A DNA stretch of 57,665 nt from a virus (IMGVR_UViG_3300050132_000191:1-57665); one strand, 5' to 3'; positions 7,881 through 15,836 are shown, numbered from the stretch's first letter. Program-made: numbers and translations. Notes: a model not told the origin generated them from the letters alone.

Positions 7881-8332
7881 CATTCAAATCAACGAAAACT
7901 TATGGGGCGAATATAGGCCTCAGCGCCTGCTTCCGTCAATGGAAAGCTGAAAGCCACTGCAAGCTGTTGCACGGGTATGCCCTTGAAATCAGTTTTGAAT
8001 TTGAGACTGAAGAGCTAGACATCCGAAATTGGTGCGTCGACTTTGGCAGCATGAAGTCCCTGAAGGCGATGCTCGAGAACACGTTTGACCACACGCTGCT
8101 CGTCGCCGTGGATGACCCGCATCTTGAAACTCTTCTTCTTCTTGGCAAGCTCGGCATCGCTCGCGTGGTGGTGGTGCAGGCCACGGGCTGCGAAAAGTTC
8201 GCGGAGCTTATTTATGAATGCGCCGAACAGTGGCTCAAGGACAACGGCTACGCCCCGCGCTGCAAACTTGCGAAAGTTGAAGTTCGGGAGCACGCGGGCA
8301 ACTCAGCAATTTACACGAGGACAGCGGTATGA
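7877..8332 (+). CDS. queD: QueD-like 6-carboxytetrahydropterin synthase
   Basis: A 151-residue member of the 6-pyruvoyl-tetrahydropterin synthase family, placed between gat-queC and folE with ATGA overlaps on both sides. The catalytic Cys (SHCKLLHGY), the Asp-His pair (FDHTLL) and the C-terminal Glu (REHAG) are present. Two of the three usual zinc histidines are not where expected: the AAH position reads ACF and the HGH position reads HGY. A nearby His (SHC) may substitute, and I recall similar FRQW...LHGY sequences in a divergent QueD branch. The position in the pathway makes the QueD role very likely. Confidence 0.85.
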   Translation: MTFKSTKTYGANIGLSACFRQWKAESHCKLLHGYALEISFEFETEELDIRNWCVDFGSMKSLKAMLENTFDHTLLVAVDDPHLETLLLLGKLGIARVVVVQATGCEKFAELIYECAEQWLKDNGYAPRCKLAKVEVREHAGNSAIYTRTAV

Positions 8333-9741
8333 AATCAGTGGATCAGAAATGGAAAGACGAGCAGATTATTCGTAACCTGCTCAAGCTCATTTGCCCGAAC
8401 CATGATCGGGAAGGCCTACTGGAAACACCTGAACGGGTTGCCAAAGCCTGGGAGCATTGGTGCAGCGGGTACTCCGTGGATATTGGCAAACTGCTCAAGT
8501 GTTTCAAGGATGGGGGCGAGCGATACGACCAGATGGTTCTTGTCAAAGACATACCAATCTATTCAAAATGTGTAATTGGCTCAACCTTCGTGGAGACACC
8601 GAAAGGGAGAATCCCAATTAGCAGGTTGAAGGATGGGGACTGGATCTACACCATGTCCCCTATGACACAGGAGCTTAAAATCACCCGATGTGTCAACCCA
8701 AGAATCACCCAAAGAAACGCAAATCTTTTGGCGGTACATACCGATAACGATACGTTGATTTGTACCCCGGATCACAGAGTCCTTACTACGGACGGTGAAT
8801 GGATAGAAGCACAGGATTTAAAGAACGGTCAACGCTTGGCTTCCCTTTATCGTGCGGCTGAAACAATGTTCAGCGGGAAGCAATCCTATTCAAAACTAAT
8901 TGCTTCCCGATATACAAGGTGGCACGACGGAATTAAAATAGATGGTGCCTCTCACGGTGTTTTAGAACACCAATTCGTCAAACAACAAATTGACGGAATT
9001 GATTACAAGGACGGACGTAGATTTGTAACGCATCATTTGGATGAAAATCTTTGGAATAATCTGCCAGAAAACCTTGAAATCCTTTCAATAGCAGACCATA
9101 ACAGAGCACACGAAAGAACTCAAAAACTCGCCCACAGTCAGGTTCGAAAGGACGCTGCTGCAATTGCTAGTGGAAGGGCGGAAGTTCGTGCAAAGCGTTC
9201 AGCTTCTGTTAAGGCTCATTGGGACAAACTGAAAGCAAGCCCTGAAGAATATCAGAAGAGAACGCAAGCTATGAGCGATGGTATTTGGGCACAAGGGGCT
9301 CGCAACCATGTTGTAATCGGCGTCGAGGTATTGGATTACACAGAGGACGTCTGGTGCATGACAGTTCCAGAAACCGAATTGTTCTTTGCTAACGGTATCG
9401 CGGTTCATAACTGTGAACATCACTTGGCGGATATCTTTGGGACTTGCTCAATCGCATATATTCCAAACGGTAAAATCGTGGGCCTGAGTAAACTGTCCCG
9501 CCTTGCTGATGCTTTCGCTCGCCGCCTACAAGTTCAAGAACGGCTCACGGATCAGATCGCCGATGCTTTAGTGGAGCACCTACAACCTGTCGGTGTGGGT
9601 GTTTTAATCCGCGCTCGCCATATGTGCATGGAATCGAGGGGCGTCTGCCAGCAGGGGCACCATACAGTGACCACAGCCCTTCGCGGCGCGATAAAGGACG
9701 AGCCACAAACTCGCTCCGAATTCCTCCTCCTTGCCAAGTAG
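8329..9741 (+). CDS. folE: FolE, GTP cyclohydrolase I, interrupted by an intein
   Basis: GTP cyclohydrolase I turns GTP into dihydroneopterin triphosphate, the entry step of 7-deazaguanine synthesis. The 470-residue precursor carries a 281-residue intein (8569..9411); removing it joins IPIYSK to CEHHLADIFG and leaves a 189-residue enzyme of normal length. The zinc and active-site residues lie in CEHH and in the C-terminal RHMCMESRGV, followed by the family pattern HHTVTTALRG. The intein sits immediately before the Cys of CEHH, so no active enzyme can form without splicing. It starts by ATGA overlap with queD. Confidence 0.92.
   Translation: MKSVDQKWKDEQIIRNLLKLICPNHDREGLLETPERVAKAWEHWCSGYSVDIGKLLKCFKDGGERYDQMVLVKDIPIYSKCVIGSTFVETPKGRIPISRLKDGDWIYTMSPMTQELKITRCVNPRITQRNANLLAVHTDNDTLICTPDHRVLTTDGEWIEAQDLKNGQRLASLYRAAETMFSGKQSYSKLIASRYTRWHDGIKIDGASHGVLEHQFVKQQIDGIDYKDGRRFVTHHLDENLWNNLPENLEILSIADHNRAHERTQKLAHSQVRKDAAAIASGRAEVRAKRSASVKAHWDKLKASPEEYQKRTQAMSDGIWAQGARNHVVIGVEVLDYTEDVWCMTVPETELFFANGIAVHNCEHHLADIFGTCSIAYIPNGKIVGLSKLSRLADAFARRLQVQERLTDQIADALVEHLQPVGVGVLIRARHMCMESRGVCQQGHHTVTTALRGAIKDEPQTRSEFLLLAK
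8569..9411 (+). mobile_element. Intein with HNH-type homing endonuclease region in FolE
   Basis: An in-frame 281-residue insertion. The N-terminal splice block starts with Cys1 (CVIGSTFVETPKG, then RISRLKDGDW-like block A), block B carries TPDHRV, and the C-terminal end is FFANGIAVHN followed by the extein Cys (CEHH). Cys1, terminal His-Asn and Cys+1 are all intact, so it should splice. In the middle, HHLDENLWNNLPENLEILS and DHNRAH match the HNH homing-endonuclease pattern, rather than the commoner LAGLIDADG. The insertion lies at the most conserved point of FolE, as expected for a homing element. Confidence 0.93.
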
Positions 9742-9765
9742 TTTGAACGATTGTAAAATTGCTGC

Positions 9766-10689
9766 ATGAACCTCTATTGCGCCGCGGTTTTCAGTAACAA
9801 TTACAAACCCGGTCAGAATCGGTATTTGAAGCTGACGGATCACGAAAAGACTCTAGTTCAGAATATCCCAAATATCTTGGAAAGCTGGCACTATGTCGGG
9901 AAACAAAAGTTCGTGGATGAAATGCGTGCGGACAGCGCCCAAATTTTTCTCGACTCTGGAGCGTTCTCTGCTTACACGTTGGGCGTTGATTTGAAGGTCC
10001 CGGATTACTGCGCTTACATTCAGCGGAACCTGGATATCATACGCCGGGACGGCAATGTGGTTATGGCATCCGTGCTGGATGGCATTGGTGACCCTCTTAA
10101 GACATATCAGAACCAGATGGAGATGGAAGCCCGCGGGTGCAGGCCTTTGCCCTGTTTCCATGCTGGCGAAGATGAAAGGTATTTGGAATTTTATGTCAAG
10201 AACTACGAATATATCACGCTCGGCGGGATGGTTGGCAGTTCCACGAAACAACTCTGCATTTGGTTGGACCGTATTTGGGACAGATTTCTGACAGATGGGA
10301 GCGGTCGCCCGCGGCTTAAAGTTCATGGCTTCGGCATCACGGCTATTCCGATCATGGAGCGTTACCCATGGCATAGCGTTGATTCTTCGTCGTGGATCCA
10401 GGGAGCTGCGTTTGGCAGCATTATGACTCCCCAATGGGGACCGCTATCCGTATCAGAAAAAAGCCCGAGCAGGCACGACGCTGGTCAACATGCGACGACA
10501 TTGACAGCGGTGGAGCAAGATATGGTGTTTCGAATGCTGGAGGAGCAAGGGTTCACTTATGAGCGCCTGTCAACTGTTTACGAGTCCAGAGCAGCTTATA
10601 ATTTATGGGCTTACGGTGTAATCAATGAAATGATGAACGCTGCCAACAATTATGAAAAATTTCGTAGCCACGTTCAGGAGCTTTATTAA
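9766..10689 (+). CDS. dpdA: DpdA-like DNA 7-deazaguanine transglycosylase
   Basis: A 307-residue TGT-like protein. Recognisable elements are FLDSGAFSAY (about residues 64-73, first catalytic Asp region), VLDGIGDP, the substrate-pocket LGGMVG, and HGFGIT with SVDSSSW near residue 200. This pattern is that of phage DpdA rather than tRNA TGT, and lacks the TGT zinc-binding cysteines. DpdA exchanges guanine in DNA for preQ0 or a derivative. It starts 24 nt after folE without a clear ribosome site and abuts the clamp gene (stop directly followed by ATG). Confidence 0.85.
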   Translation: MNLYCAAVFSNNYKPGQNRYLKLTDHEKTLVQNIPNILESWHYVGKQKFVDEMRADSAQIFLDSGAFSAYTLGVDLKVPDYCAYIQRNLDIIRRDGNVVMASVLDGIGDPLKTYQNQMEMEARGCRPLPCFHAGEDERYLEFYVKNYEYITLGGMVGSSTKQLCIWLDRIWDRFLTDGSGRPRLKVHGFGITAIPIMERYPWHSVDSSSWIQGAAFGSIMTPQWGPLSVSEKSPSRHDAGQHATTLTAVEQDMVFRMLEEQGFTYERLSTVYESRAAYNLWAYGVINEMMNAANNYEKFRSHVQELY

Positions 10690-11643
10690 ATGCTTTCAAA
10701 ATTAAAGTTCGTTCAGGGTTCGATCGCCAAGAAGGATTTTGTACCTGCTCTCACGCATTTCTCGATCGAGAATAATACGGTTCGGGGTTATAACGGGATG
10801 CTGGCACTGTGCAGTCCAATCCCCTTCGACATCGAATGCAAACCAAAAGCGGACCCGCTGATCCGTGCCATTGCAAACTGCACGGAAACGGTTTCCCTGT
10901 CCCTCACGCCTGCGGGCCGCTTGTCCATCAAGTCGGGAAAGTTCAAAGCGTTCATCGATTGCATTGAAAGTGATTCGGACTACATTCGGCCTGTAGGCGA
11001 CCCAATGGAAATCGATGGTGCAGCACTGCTCAAGGCGCTGAAAACGATTGCGCCGTTCATTGGAGACGATGCTTCGCGCCCATGGTCGAATGGGGTTCTG
11101 TTGCTGGGGCAAAGTGCATTCGCGACCAACAATGTCACGCTGGTGGAATACTGGGCTGGCACCACTGTGGCCAACCCAATCAACATCCCGCGGGCAGCGA
11201 TCAAAGAAATGCTTCGCATCAACGAGCCCCCTATTTCTGCACAGCTTGCGGAAAATGCGATCACGTTTCACTACACTGGCGACCGCTGGCTTCGCACGCA
11301 ACTGCTCGAAACCAAATGGCCGGATTTGAGAAAAGTCTTAGACCGCCCCAGCAATCCTATTCCGTTGGACGTCGCATTGTTCGAAGCTATTGCAACAATC
11401 AAACCCTTCATGGATAAAATGGGGCGCATACTGTTTCGCGAGGGGCGTATTGCAACTCACGAAAATGAAACCGAAGGGGCAAGCTATGAGGTTGAAGGGT
11501 TTAACCACACTGGCGTCTACCAAGTTGATATGCTGAATCTCCTTAATGGTCCCGCCCAGACAATCGACTGGAGCGGTTATCCGGGCCCCTGTATGTTCTT
11601 TGGCGACCGCTTGCGTGGTGCGATTATTGGGATGCGTGCTTGA
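10690..11643 (+). CDS. DNA polymerase sliding clamp, beta-like
   Basis: A 317-residue protein with the repeated beta-sheet pattern of phage sliding clamps: LSLTPAGRLSIKSGKFKAFI matches the first clamp domain turn, and the alternating acidic helices and strands continue in about three units. It would encircle DNA and tether the polymerase encoded by the next gene (start 1 nt after this stop). No clamp loader was seen in the window, so the host loader or self-opening is implied. Length is close to that of other phage clamps and shorter than host DnaN (about 366). Confidence 0.7.
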   Translation: MLSKLKFVQGSIAKKDFVPALTHFSIENNTVRGYNGMLALCSPIPFDIECKPKADPLIRAIANCTETVSLSLTPAGRLSIKSGKFKAFIDCIESDSDYIRPVGDPMEIDGAALLKALKTIAPFIGDDASRPWSNGVLLLGQSAFATNNVTLVEYWAGTTVANPINIPRAAIKEMLRINEPPISAQLAENAITFHYTGDRWLRTQLLETKWPDLRKVLDRPSNPIPLDVALFEAIATIKPFMDKMGRILFREGRIATHENETEGASYEVEGFNHTGVYQVDMLNLLNGPAQTIDWSGYPGPCMFFGDRLRGAIIGMRA

Positions 11644-11644
11644 G

Positions 11645-13627
11645 ATGAGATTCGATTCAATCGGCCTCTGGTGGGAGGACTTCGATAAGGTCAAAGTCCT
11701 GAAGGAAGTCAAGAAGTGCATCCCACCGGAGCGGACTTGGGAATTGGATACTTACCTGCCCGGGTTGGAGGAAGCAAAGGAATTCTGTGTCCCTTTAATG
11801 ACCGAAGTTGAAATTGGATGCGCTGCGGTATTAAAAGAACCACTGATATTTGACGTCGAGTGCTACGCGAATTATTTCCTGGTCGCGTTCATGTCCGTCA
11901 TATCGGGTAAGGTATTTTTCCTGGAGCTATCAGACAGCGTTGCGCTCAACACCGAAAAACTCCGCTGGGTGATGCAGAACTTCTGTGTAGTCAGTTTCAA
12001 CGGGCGCCAGTACGACGTTCCAATCGTGTCGCTTGCTATAGCTGGGAAATCCACCCGGGCAATGAAAGCAGTATCCAATCAAATTATTGTTGAAGAGTTG
12101 CGCCCGAGTGACATACTGCGAACGCAAAAAGTGAAAATGCTCAAGTGTGACCACATTGACTTGATAGAGTTGGCTCCTCTTAATCAAAGTCTGAAAATGT
12201 GTGCGGGCAGGTTGCACGCTCGCAAGATGCAGGACTTGCCGTTTCACCCCGAGAAAGTTTTGAATGAAGACCAAATCACAATCACCCGCTGGTATTGTGT
12301 GAACGACTTGCGGAATACGTTGCTTCTATACCAGGCGCTGAAAGAGGAAATCGATCTTCGCGTAGGCATGGGTAAGGAATACGATTTGGATTTGCGTAGC
12401 AAGTCAGACGCACAGATTGCGGAAGCAGTGATTGGGCATGAGGTGCAAGTTCTGAACGGCCGGCGCCCAGTGGCTCCCACAATCGCCCCGGGCACCCTGT
12501 ACCGTTACAAGGTGCCCGCGTTCCTTGTGTTCCAGTCCGCGTTGCTCCGTTGGGTACTCGAGCTCGTAAGGGATACAATTTTCGTCGTTGGTGATCATGG
12601 GGGCGTTGAAAAGCCAGCAACCCTGAACGGGCTGAAATTTGAAATTGGAAATGGCTCCTACCGCATGGGGATCGGCGGGTTGCACAGTATGGAGAAAGGA
12701 GCGACCCGTAGGGTGGATGGAACTTTCGTGCTCAAGGACATTGACGTTGCTTCCAACTATCCCCGGATTATTCTGAATCAACGCCTGTATCCACAACATC
12801 TCGGGTCCGCTTTCCTAAAGGTTTACCAGCGCATTGTCGACAGGCGCTTGCAAGCGAAAGCCCGTAAGGACGACCTAGTCGCGGGGTCTTTGAAAATTGT
12901 CGTGAACGGATCCTACGGCAAGTTGGGAAGCAAATACTCAATTCTGTATTCCCCGGACCTGTTGATACAAGTCACGCTCACAGGCCAGCTCGCGTTGTTG
13001 ATGCTCATTGAGCGCCTGGAGCTTGCCGGGATATCCGTCGTCAGCGCGAACACTGACGGGATTGTGGTCAAGTGCCCCGTCGGTCTGCAAGCGTTGCTGG
13101 CGCAAATTGTGGCGCAGTGGTGCAAAGACACAAACTTCGAGACAGAAGAAATGGAATACCTTGCTCTTTATAGCAGGGACGTGAATAATTACATAGCGGT
13201 GAAAAAAGACGGAACGTTCAAATCCAAGGGGGCCTATGCAGAGATGGGCATTGATAAGAACGCGACGGGGCAGATCAGCGTTGACGCGGTGACTGCTTTG
13301 CTCGTCAAAGGAATACCAATTCGGGAGTCCGTTCGCACTTGCAAGGATATCCGAAAGTTCGTATTCGTTCGCACTGTGAACGGTGGGGCTGTGAAGGACG
13401 GCCAATACCTAGGCAAAGCAGTCCGCTGGTATTATGCGGAAGGGGAGGAGGGGGACATCATTTACGCTCGCAGCGGAAATCGTGTACCGCGTTCCGAGGG
13501 GGCGAGGCCACTGATGGAGCTGCCCGACACGTTTCCAGCGGACGTGGACTTCTCCTGGTACGAAGCGGAAGCTGAGAAAATGCTGGCGAGCATTGGGGTG
13601 AGCATTGGGGCCAATGCTACTGTATAG
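11645..13627 (+). CDS. Family B DNA polymerase with 3'-5' exonuclease
   Basis: A 660-residue polymerase starting at the ATG at 11645, directly after the clamp stop. Exonuclease motifs: Exo I DVE (FDVECY), Exo II FNGRQYDVP, Exo III YCVNDLRNT. Polymerase motifs: A DVASNYP, B KIVVNGSYGKLG, C ANTDGIVV. Motif C reads NTDG where most family B enzymes have DTDS; the single Asp is retained. No TPR insertions typical of protein-primed polymerases are obvious. This enzyme must copy and tolerate a 7-deazaguanine-containing template. Paired with a primase-polymerase/helicase at 51383. Confidence 0.88.
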   Translation: MRFDSIGLWWEDFDKVKVLKEVKKCIPPERTWELDTYLPGLEEAKEFCVPLMTEVEIGCAAVLKEPLIFDVECYANYFLVAFMSVISGKVFFLELSDSVALNTEKLRWVMQNFCVVSFNGRQYDVPIVSLAIAGKSTRAMKAVSNQIIVEELRPSDILRTQKVKMLKCDHIDLIELAPLNQSLKMCAGRLHARKMQDLPFHPEKVLNEDQITITRWYCVNDLRNTLLLYQALKEEIDLRVGMGKEYDLDLRSKSDAQIAEAVIGHEVQVLNGRRPVAPTIAPGTLYRYKVPAFLVFQSALLRWVLELVRDTIFVVGDHGGVEKPATLNGLKFEIGNGSYRMGIGGLHSMEKGATRRVDGTFVLKDIDVASNYPRIILNQRLYPQHLGSAFLKVYQRIVDRRLQAKARKDDLVAGSLKIVVNGSYGKLGSKYSILYSPDLLIQVTLTGQLALLMLIERLELAGISVVSANTDGIVVKCPVGLQALLAQIVAQWCKDTNFETEEMEYLALYSRDVNNYIAVKKDGTFKSKGAYAEMGIDKNATGQISVDAVTALLVKGIPIRESVRTCKDIRKFVFVRTVNGGAVKDGQYLGKAVRWYYAEGEEGDIIYARSGNRVPRSEGARPLMELPDTFPADVDFSWYEAEAEKMLASIGVSIGANATV

Positions 13628-13692
13628 GTGGCACGCTGATCTCAGCCCCTGCCGCCATCTAGTGCGTGTAAACTATTGGAAAAGGAGTTACT

Positions 13693-13956
13693 ATGGGTGA
13701 TATGGCGGAAGTGTTTAGTGATTTACGGAAAGCGAGGAAAGAAGAGCGGGAGGTCCGGGCAACTGTGAATATCAGTAAGCTACAGGAACTCCGCATTCCA
13801 GCATTCGAGCAGTCCAAGAACGTGTTCCGAATTGACACGGAGCAAGGGGCGGTGATGTATTATCCGTCAAGCGCCACGTGGCAGCACAAAGGGAAAATAA
13901 TGCGGGGTAATACTCGGGCGTTGAAGGATTGGATTACCAGAAACGGGTTGCTGTGA
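13693..13956 (+). CDS. Hypothetical small protein
   Basis: An 87-residue protein with a strong ribosome site (AAAAGGAG, 6 nt from the ATG). N-terminal charged helix (FSDLRKARKEEREVRA), then a small beta-rich part (NVFRIDTEQGAVMYYPSSATWQHKGKIMRGN) and a terminal helix. A similar short protein is frequent in phages, function unknown to me. Its stop overlaps the next start (GTGA). Confidence 0.65.
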   Translation: MGDMAEVFSDLRKARKEEREVRATVNISKLQELRIPAFEQSKNVFRIDTEQGAVMYYPSSATWQHKGKIMRGNTRALKDWITRNGLL

Positions 13957-14147
13957 AGGACCATTTCTATGAGGCGTTAGCCATTGCAGCCGGTCTGGTT
14001 ACGGGGGCTTTCGTGAGCGAAAAGGATGCTCGGGTACAGCAGGAACAGGACGCAAAGTATTGTCAGCAAGTCGAGCGGGGTGCCTGGCCCGATTACGAGA
14101 AGCAATACTCCGAACTTTGCAAACAAAAAGACGCCCCTGCACGGTAA
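13953..14147 (+). CDS. Hypothetical small protein with N-terminal hydrophobic segment
   Basis: About 64 residues if started at GTG 13953, which overlaps the preceding TGA as GTGA; an upstream ATG at 13929 is possible but lies inside the preceding gene. A hydrophobic stretch (FYEALAIAAGLVTGAFV) is followed by a charged tail. It is the last plus-strand gene before the convergent late operon. Function unknown. Confidence 0.45.
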   Translation: MKDHFYEALAIAAGLVTGAFVSEKDARVQQEQDAKYCQQVERGAWPDYEKQYSELCKQKDAPAR

Positions 14148-14210
14148 TGCGGGAGCGTCGAACCGCGAGGGAGAGTGGCCCGCGGGTCCGTTAGGACTCT
14201 TTAACCGACT

Positions 14211-14486
14211 TTAAACTGTCGGTGTTGTTGTATCAGCGGGTGCCGCTGCGGCAGTTTTCGTCAACGCAATCAGCGGGGTCAACACTGTTCCGATCACTGG
14301 CTTCGCTTGGGCATACAAGTTCACCAGCGTGGGCTCTTGCGCCACAGCGGTGTCAATAACGCTAAGTAGGGCAGTGAGCTTGGAGGCGCCAGCGTTCGGG
14401 AAAGCAGCCTGGAGGCCTTTGATGGTAGTTTCAATCAGCGGCCAGAGACCGAAGATGACTTTGAGGGCGGCGAGGAATTGAAGCAT
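14211..14486 (-). CDS. Hypothetical protein at the end of the lysis region
   Basis: A 91-residue protein, last gene of the late operon. The N-terminus (MLQFLAALKVIFGLWPLIETTI) is hydrophobic and could be a membrane or signal segment; the rest is Ala/Pro/Thr-rich. It follows the two-transmembrane holin-like gene and the lipoprotein, so a lysis link is possible, but nothing in it is diagnostic. Confidence 0.55.
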   Translation of the reverse strand: MLQFLAALKVIFGLWPLIETTIKGLQAAFPNAGASKLTALLSVIDTAVAQEPTLVNLYAQAKPVIGTVLTPLIALTKTAAAAPADTTTPTV

Positions 14487-14501
14487 GGTAGTTCATTAAG
14501 G

Positions 14502-14867
14502 TTAGTAAGTACAGTGGTATCTCAGAACCCCGCCATCGACCGATGACAGGTAGTTTGAAATTTGGTTAGAAATTGTGTGTGGTATCGAGCCCGTCGAGGA
14601 CGTCTCCGTTAGCAGCGTGCCGGATAGGTGGCACCCAGGCTGTAGGTTTGTCAGGTATGCTTGGCAATCCTGGTTCGCTCGGTACATCTGTTGACTCAGC
14701 CCCTGAAACTGACTGATATGCGGTATTGCCGGCAGGTGACCCGATTGATGACATTCCAAATTTGTCGGTGGACGCAACTGTGGCATGAGCGTTGAACAAC
14801 CCGATAATAGTGAACAAAGTACCAGCGATTTGAGTGATTTGCGTATCGTCGAGCGGGATGTTGACAT
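14502..14867 (-). CDS. Rz1-like lipoprotein, partly embedded in the holin-like gene
   Basis: A 121-residue protein read in a different frame from the holin-like gene it overlaps (14566..15012). It has a clear lipoprotein signal: charged start, hydrophobic core, lipobox LSGC with Cys24, then a Pro-containing start of the mature part (MPQLRPP). A strong AGGAG lies 5-6 nt before the ATG, hard to explain as chance. Outer-membrane lipoprotein spanins (Rz1) are often embedded in another lysis gene, usually Rz; here the host frame is a holin-like gene. It is longer than typical Rz1 (about 60), so another lipoprotein role is possible. Confidence 0.6.
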   Translation of the reverse strand: MSTSRSTIRKSLKSLVLCSLLSGCSTLMPQLRPPTNLECHQSGHLPAIPHISQFQGLSQQMYRANQDCQAYLTNLQPGCHLSGTLLTETSSTGSIPHTISNQISNYLSSVDGGVLRYHCTY

Positions 14868-15012
14868 TGAAGCTCCTCAGCAGCGCCACAACCGCAATCA
14901 GCAGTACGGCGAGCGCGTTGACCGTGAGCTGCGCTTTCTTGAGAAATAATTCGTCGGCTACGGATTGACCGGCTCGATAAACATTGAATAAAGTTTTCAG
15001 TTGATTAAACAT
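14566..15012 (-). CDS. Holin-like protein with two transmembrane segments
   Basis: A 148-residue protein. Hydrophobic segments at about residues 27-44 (LTVNALAVLLIAVVALL) and 62-76 (GTLFTIIGLFNA), followed by a long soluble Ser/Pro-rich tail. The start at 15012 has GGAG 6 nt upstream and overlaps the endolysin stop. Position directly after the endolysin and two membrane passes fit a holin; another holin candidate is the 15833 gene, so which one times lysis is open. Confidence 0.6.
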   Translation of the reverse strand: MFNQLKTLFNVYRAGQSVADELFLKKAQLTVNALAVLLIAVVALLRSFNVNIPLDDTQITQIAGTLFTIIGLFNAHATVASTDKFGMSSIGSPAGNTAYQSVSGAESTDVPSEPGLPSIPDKPTAWVPPIRHAANGDVLDGLDTTHNF

Positions 15013-15484
15013 CATCGGCTCCAAATTTAAGGTTAGCTGCAATGCGGCGTGTCCATCCGCGTGATGCGTTGGGCCAGTTTTGAAGGTTTGTCATGAAGAT
15101 CAGCCTCTCCCCTAGGAATCTCATAATCAGGTCATGGGGCTCGGCGGCTTTAATGGCTGTGAGAGTGACCGGCCCAATGTGGCCATCATCGGCCACTGCC
15201 ACGGCACGCTGCAATGCACGCAGAGCCGTCCCTGCGCCAGAGTTGACCGCGAAGTCAAGCAACTGGAATCCAACGCCTTCGGGCAAGGTGTCCCCGTCAA
15301 TTGGGGCCCAGAAATCGCGGTGGTAGAGTGCAATTGCTTGCTCACGTGTGAGCGCCCGAATGTCGAGTTTTGGGTAGCTCCGCTGGCTGATGCCCCATTT
15401 CGTCAGCCCGCCGGGGTCAGCGGGGTTGTCCACAAGCCCGCCTTCGGTGCCCAATACCCGATTGATAGCAATTTCAAACGTCAT
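15005..15484 (-). CDS. Endolysin, GH108-type N-acetylmuramidase
   Basis: A 159-residue peptidoglycan hydrolase. The family signature TEGGLVDNPADPGGLTKWGI near the N-terminus contains the catalytic Glu, and the second half (LQRAVAVADDGHIGPVT) is the usual C-terminal peptidoglycan-binding fold of this family (PG_binding_3). There is no N-terminal signal, so a holin is needed for export. I took ATG 15484, which has GGTGG 5 nt upstream; ATG 15496 is four codons earlier. Confidence 0.88.
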   Translation of the reverse strand: MTFEIAINRVLGTEGGLVDNPADPGGLTKWGISQRSYPKLDIRALTREQAIALYHRDFWAPIDGDTLPEGVGFQLLDFAVNSGAGTALRALQRAVAVADDGHIGPVTLTAIKAAEPHDLIMRFLGERLIFMTNLQNWPNASRGWTRRIAANLKFGADDV

Positions 15485-15578
15485 TATAACCACCATTCCA
15501 TTATTTCATACACCAATTTGTCAAACTCGTTGAGGGCCGCGTTGGTCCACTGCTGCCAAAACTTTACGAAATAATCTG

Positions 15579-15836
15579 TCACTTCCCGCCCCAGAATTCG
15601 GAACCTTTGGCGCCAGCGGCACCGGGATCGCCTTTCGAGCCTTTAGCCCCTCTGGCCCCTTGATCGCCTACCGCCCCAGTATCGCCAACCCCACCAGTCG
15701 ACCCTGTCAAGCCTGTCGCGCCTTGTTGTCCGGGTGGCCCACGATCAAAATCCGGGTGAAACAACACGATCCCGAAAATTACTAGCATACAGGCTATAAA
15801 GAGTATCAACAACCAGTTGAAAGTACGATACATCAT
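15579..15836 (-). CDS. Membrane-anchored collagen-like protein in the lysis cassette
   Basis: An 85-residue protein with one N-terminal transmembrane segment (about residues 8-27, LLILFIACMLVIFGIVLF) followed by 16 unbroken Gly-X-Y triplets (GPP GQQ GAT ... GAK GSE) and a short end. The layout is a type II membrane protein with a thin, probably trimeric stalk in the periplasm. It overlaps the upstream small membrane gene (ATGA) and precedes the endolysin. It could replace the coiled-coil inner spanin (Rz), which is otherwise missing, but that is only a suggestion from layout. Confidence 0.7.
   Translation of the reverse strand: MMYRTFNWLLILFIACMLVIFGIVLFHPDFDRGPPGQQGATGLTGSTGGVGDTGAVGDQGARGAKGSKGDPGAAGAKGSEFWGGK

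Noticed and set aside
14148-14210. A bidirectional terminator between the converging operons
   Set aside because: Only short weak stems (for example CCGCG/CGCGG, GTCC/GGAC) without a clear T-run on either strand.
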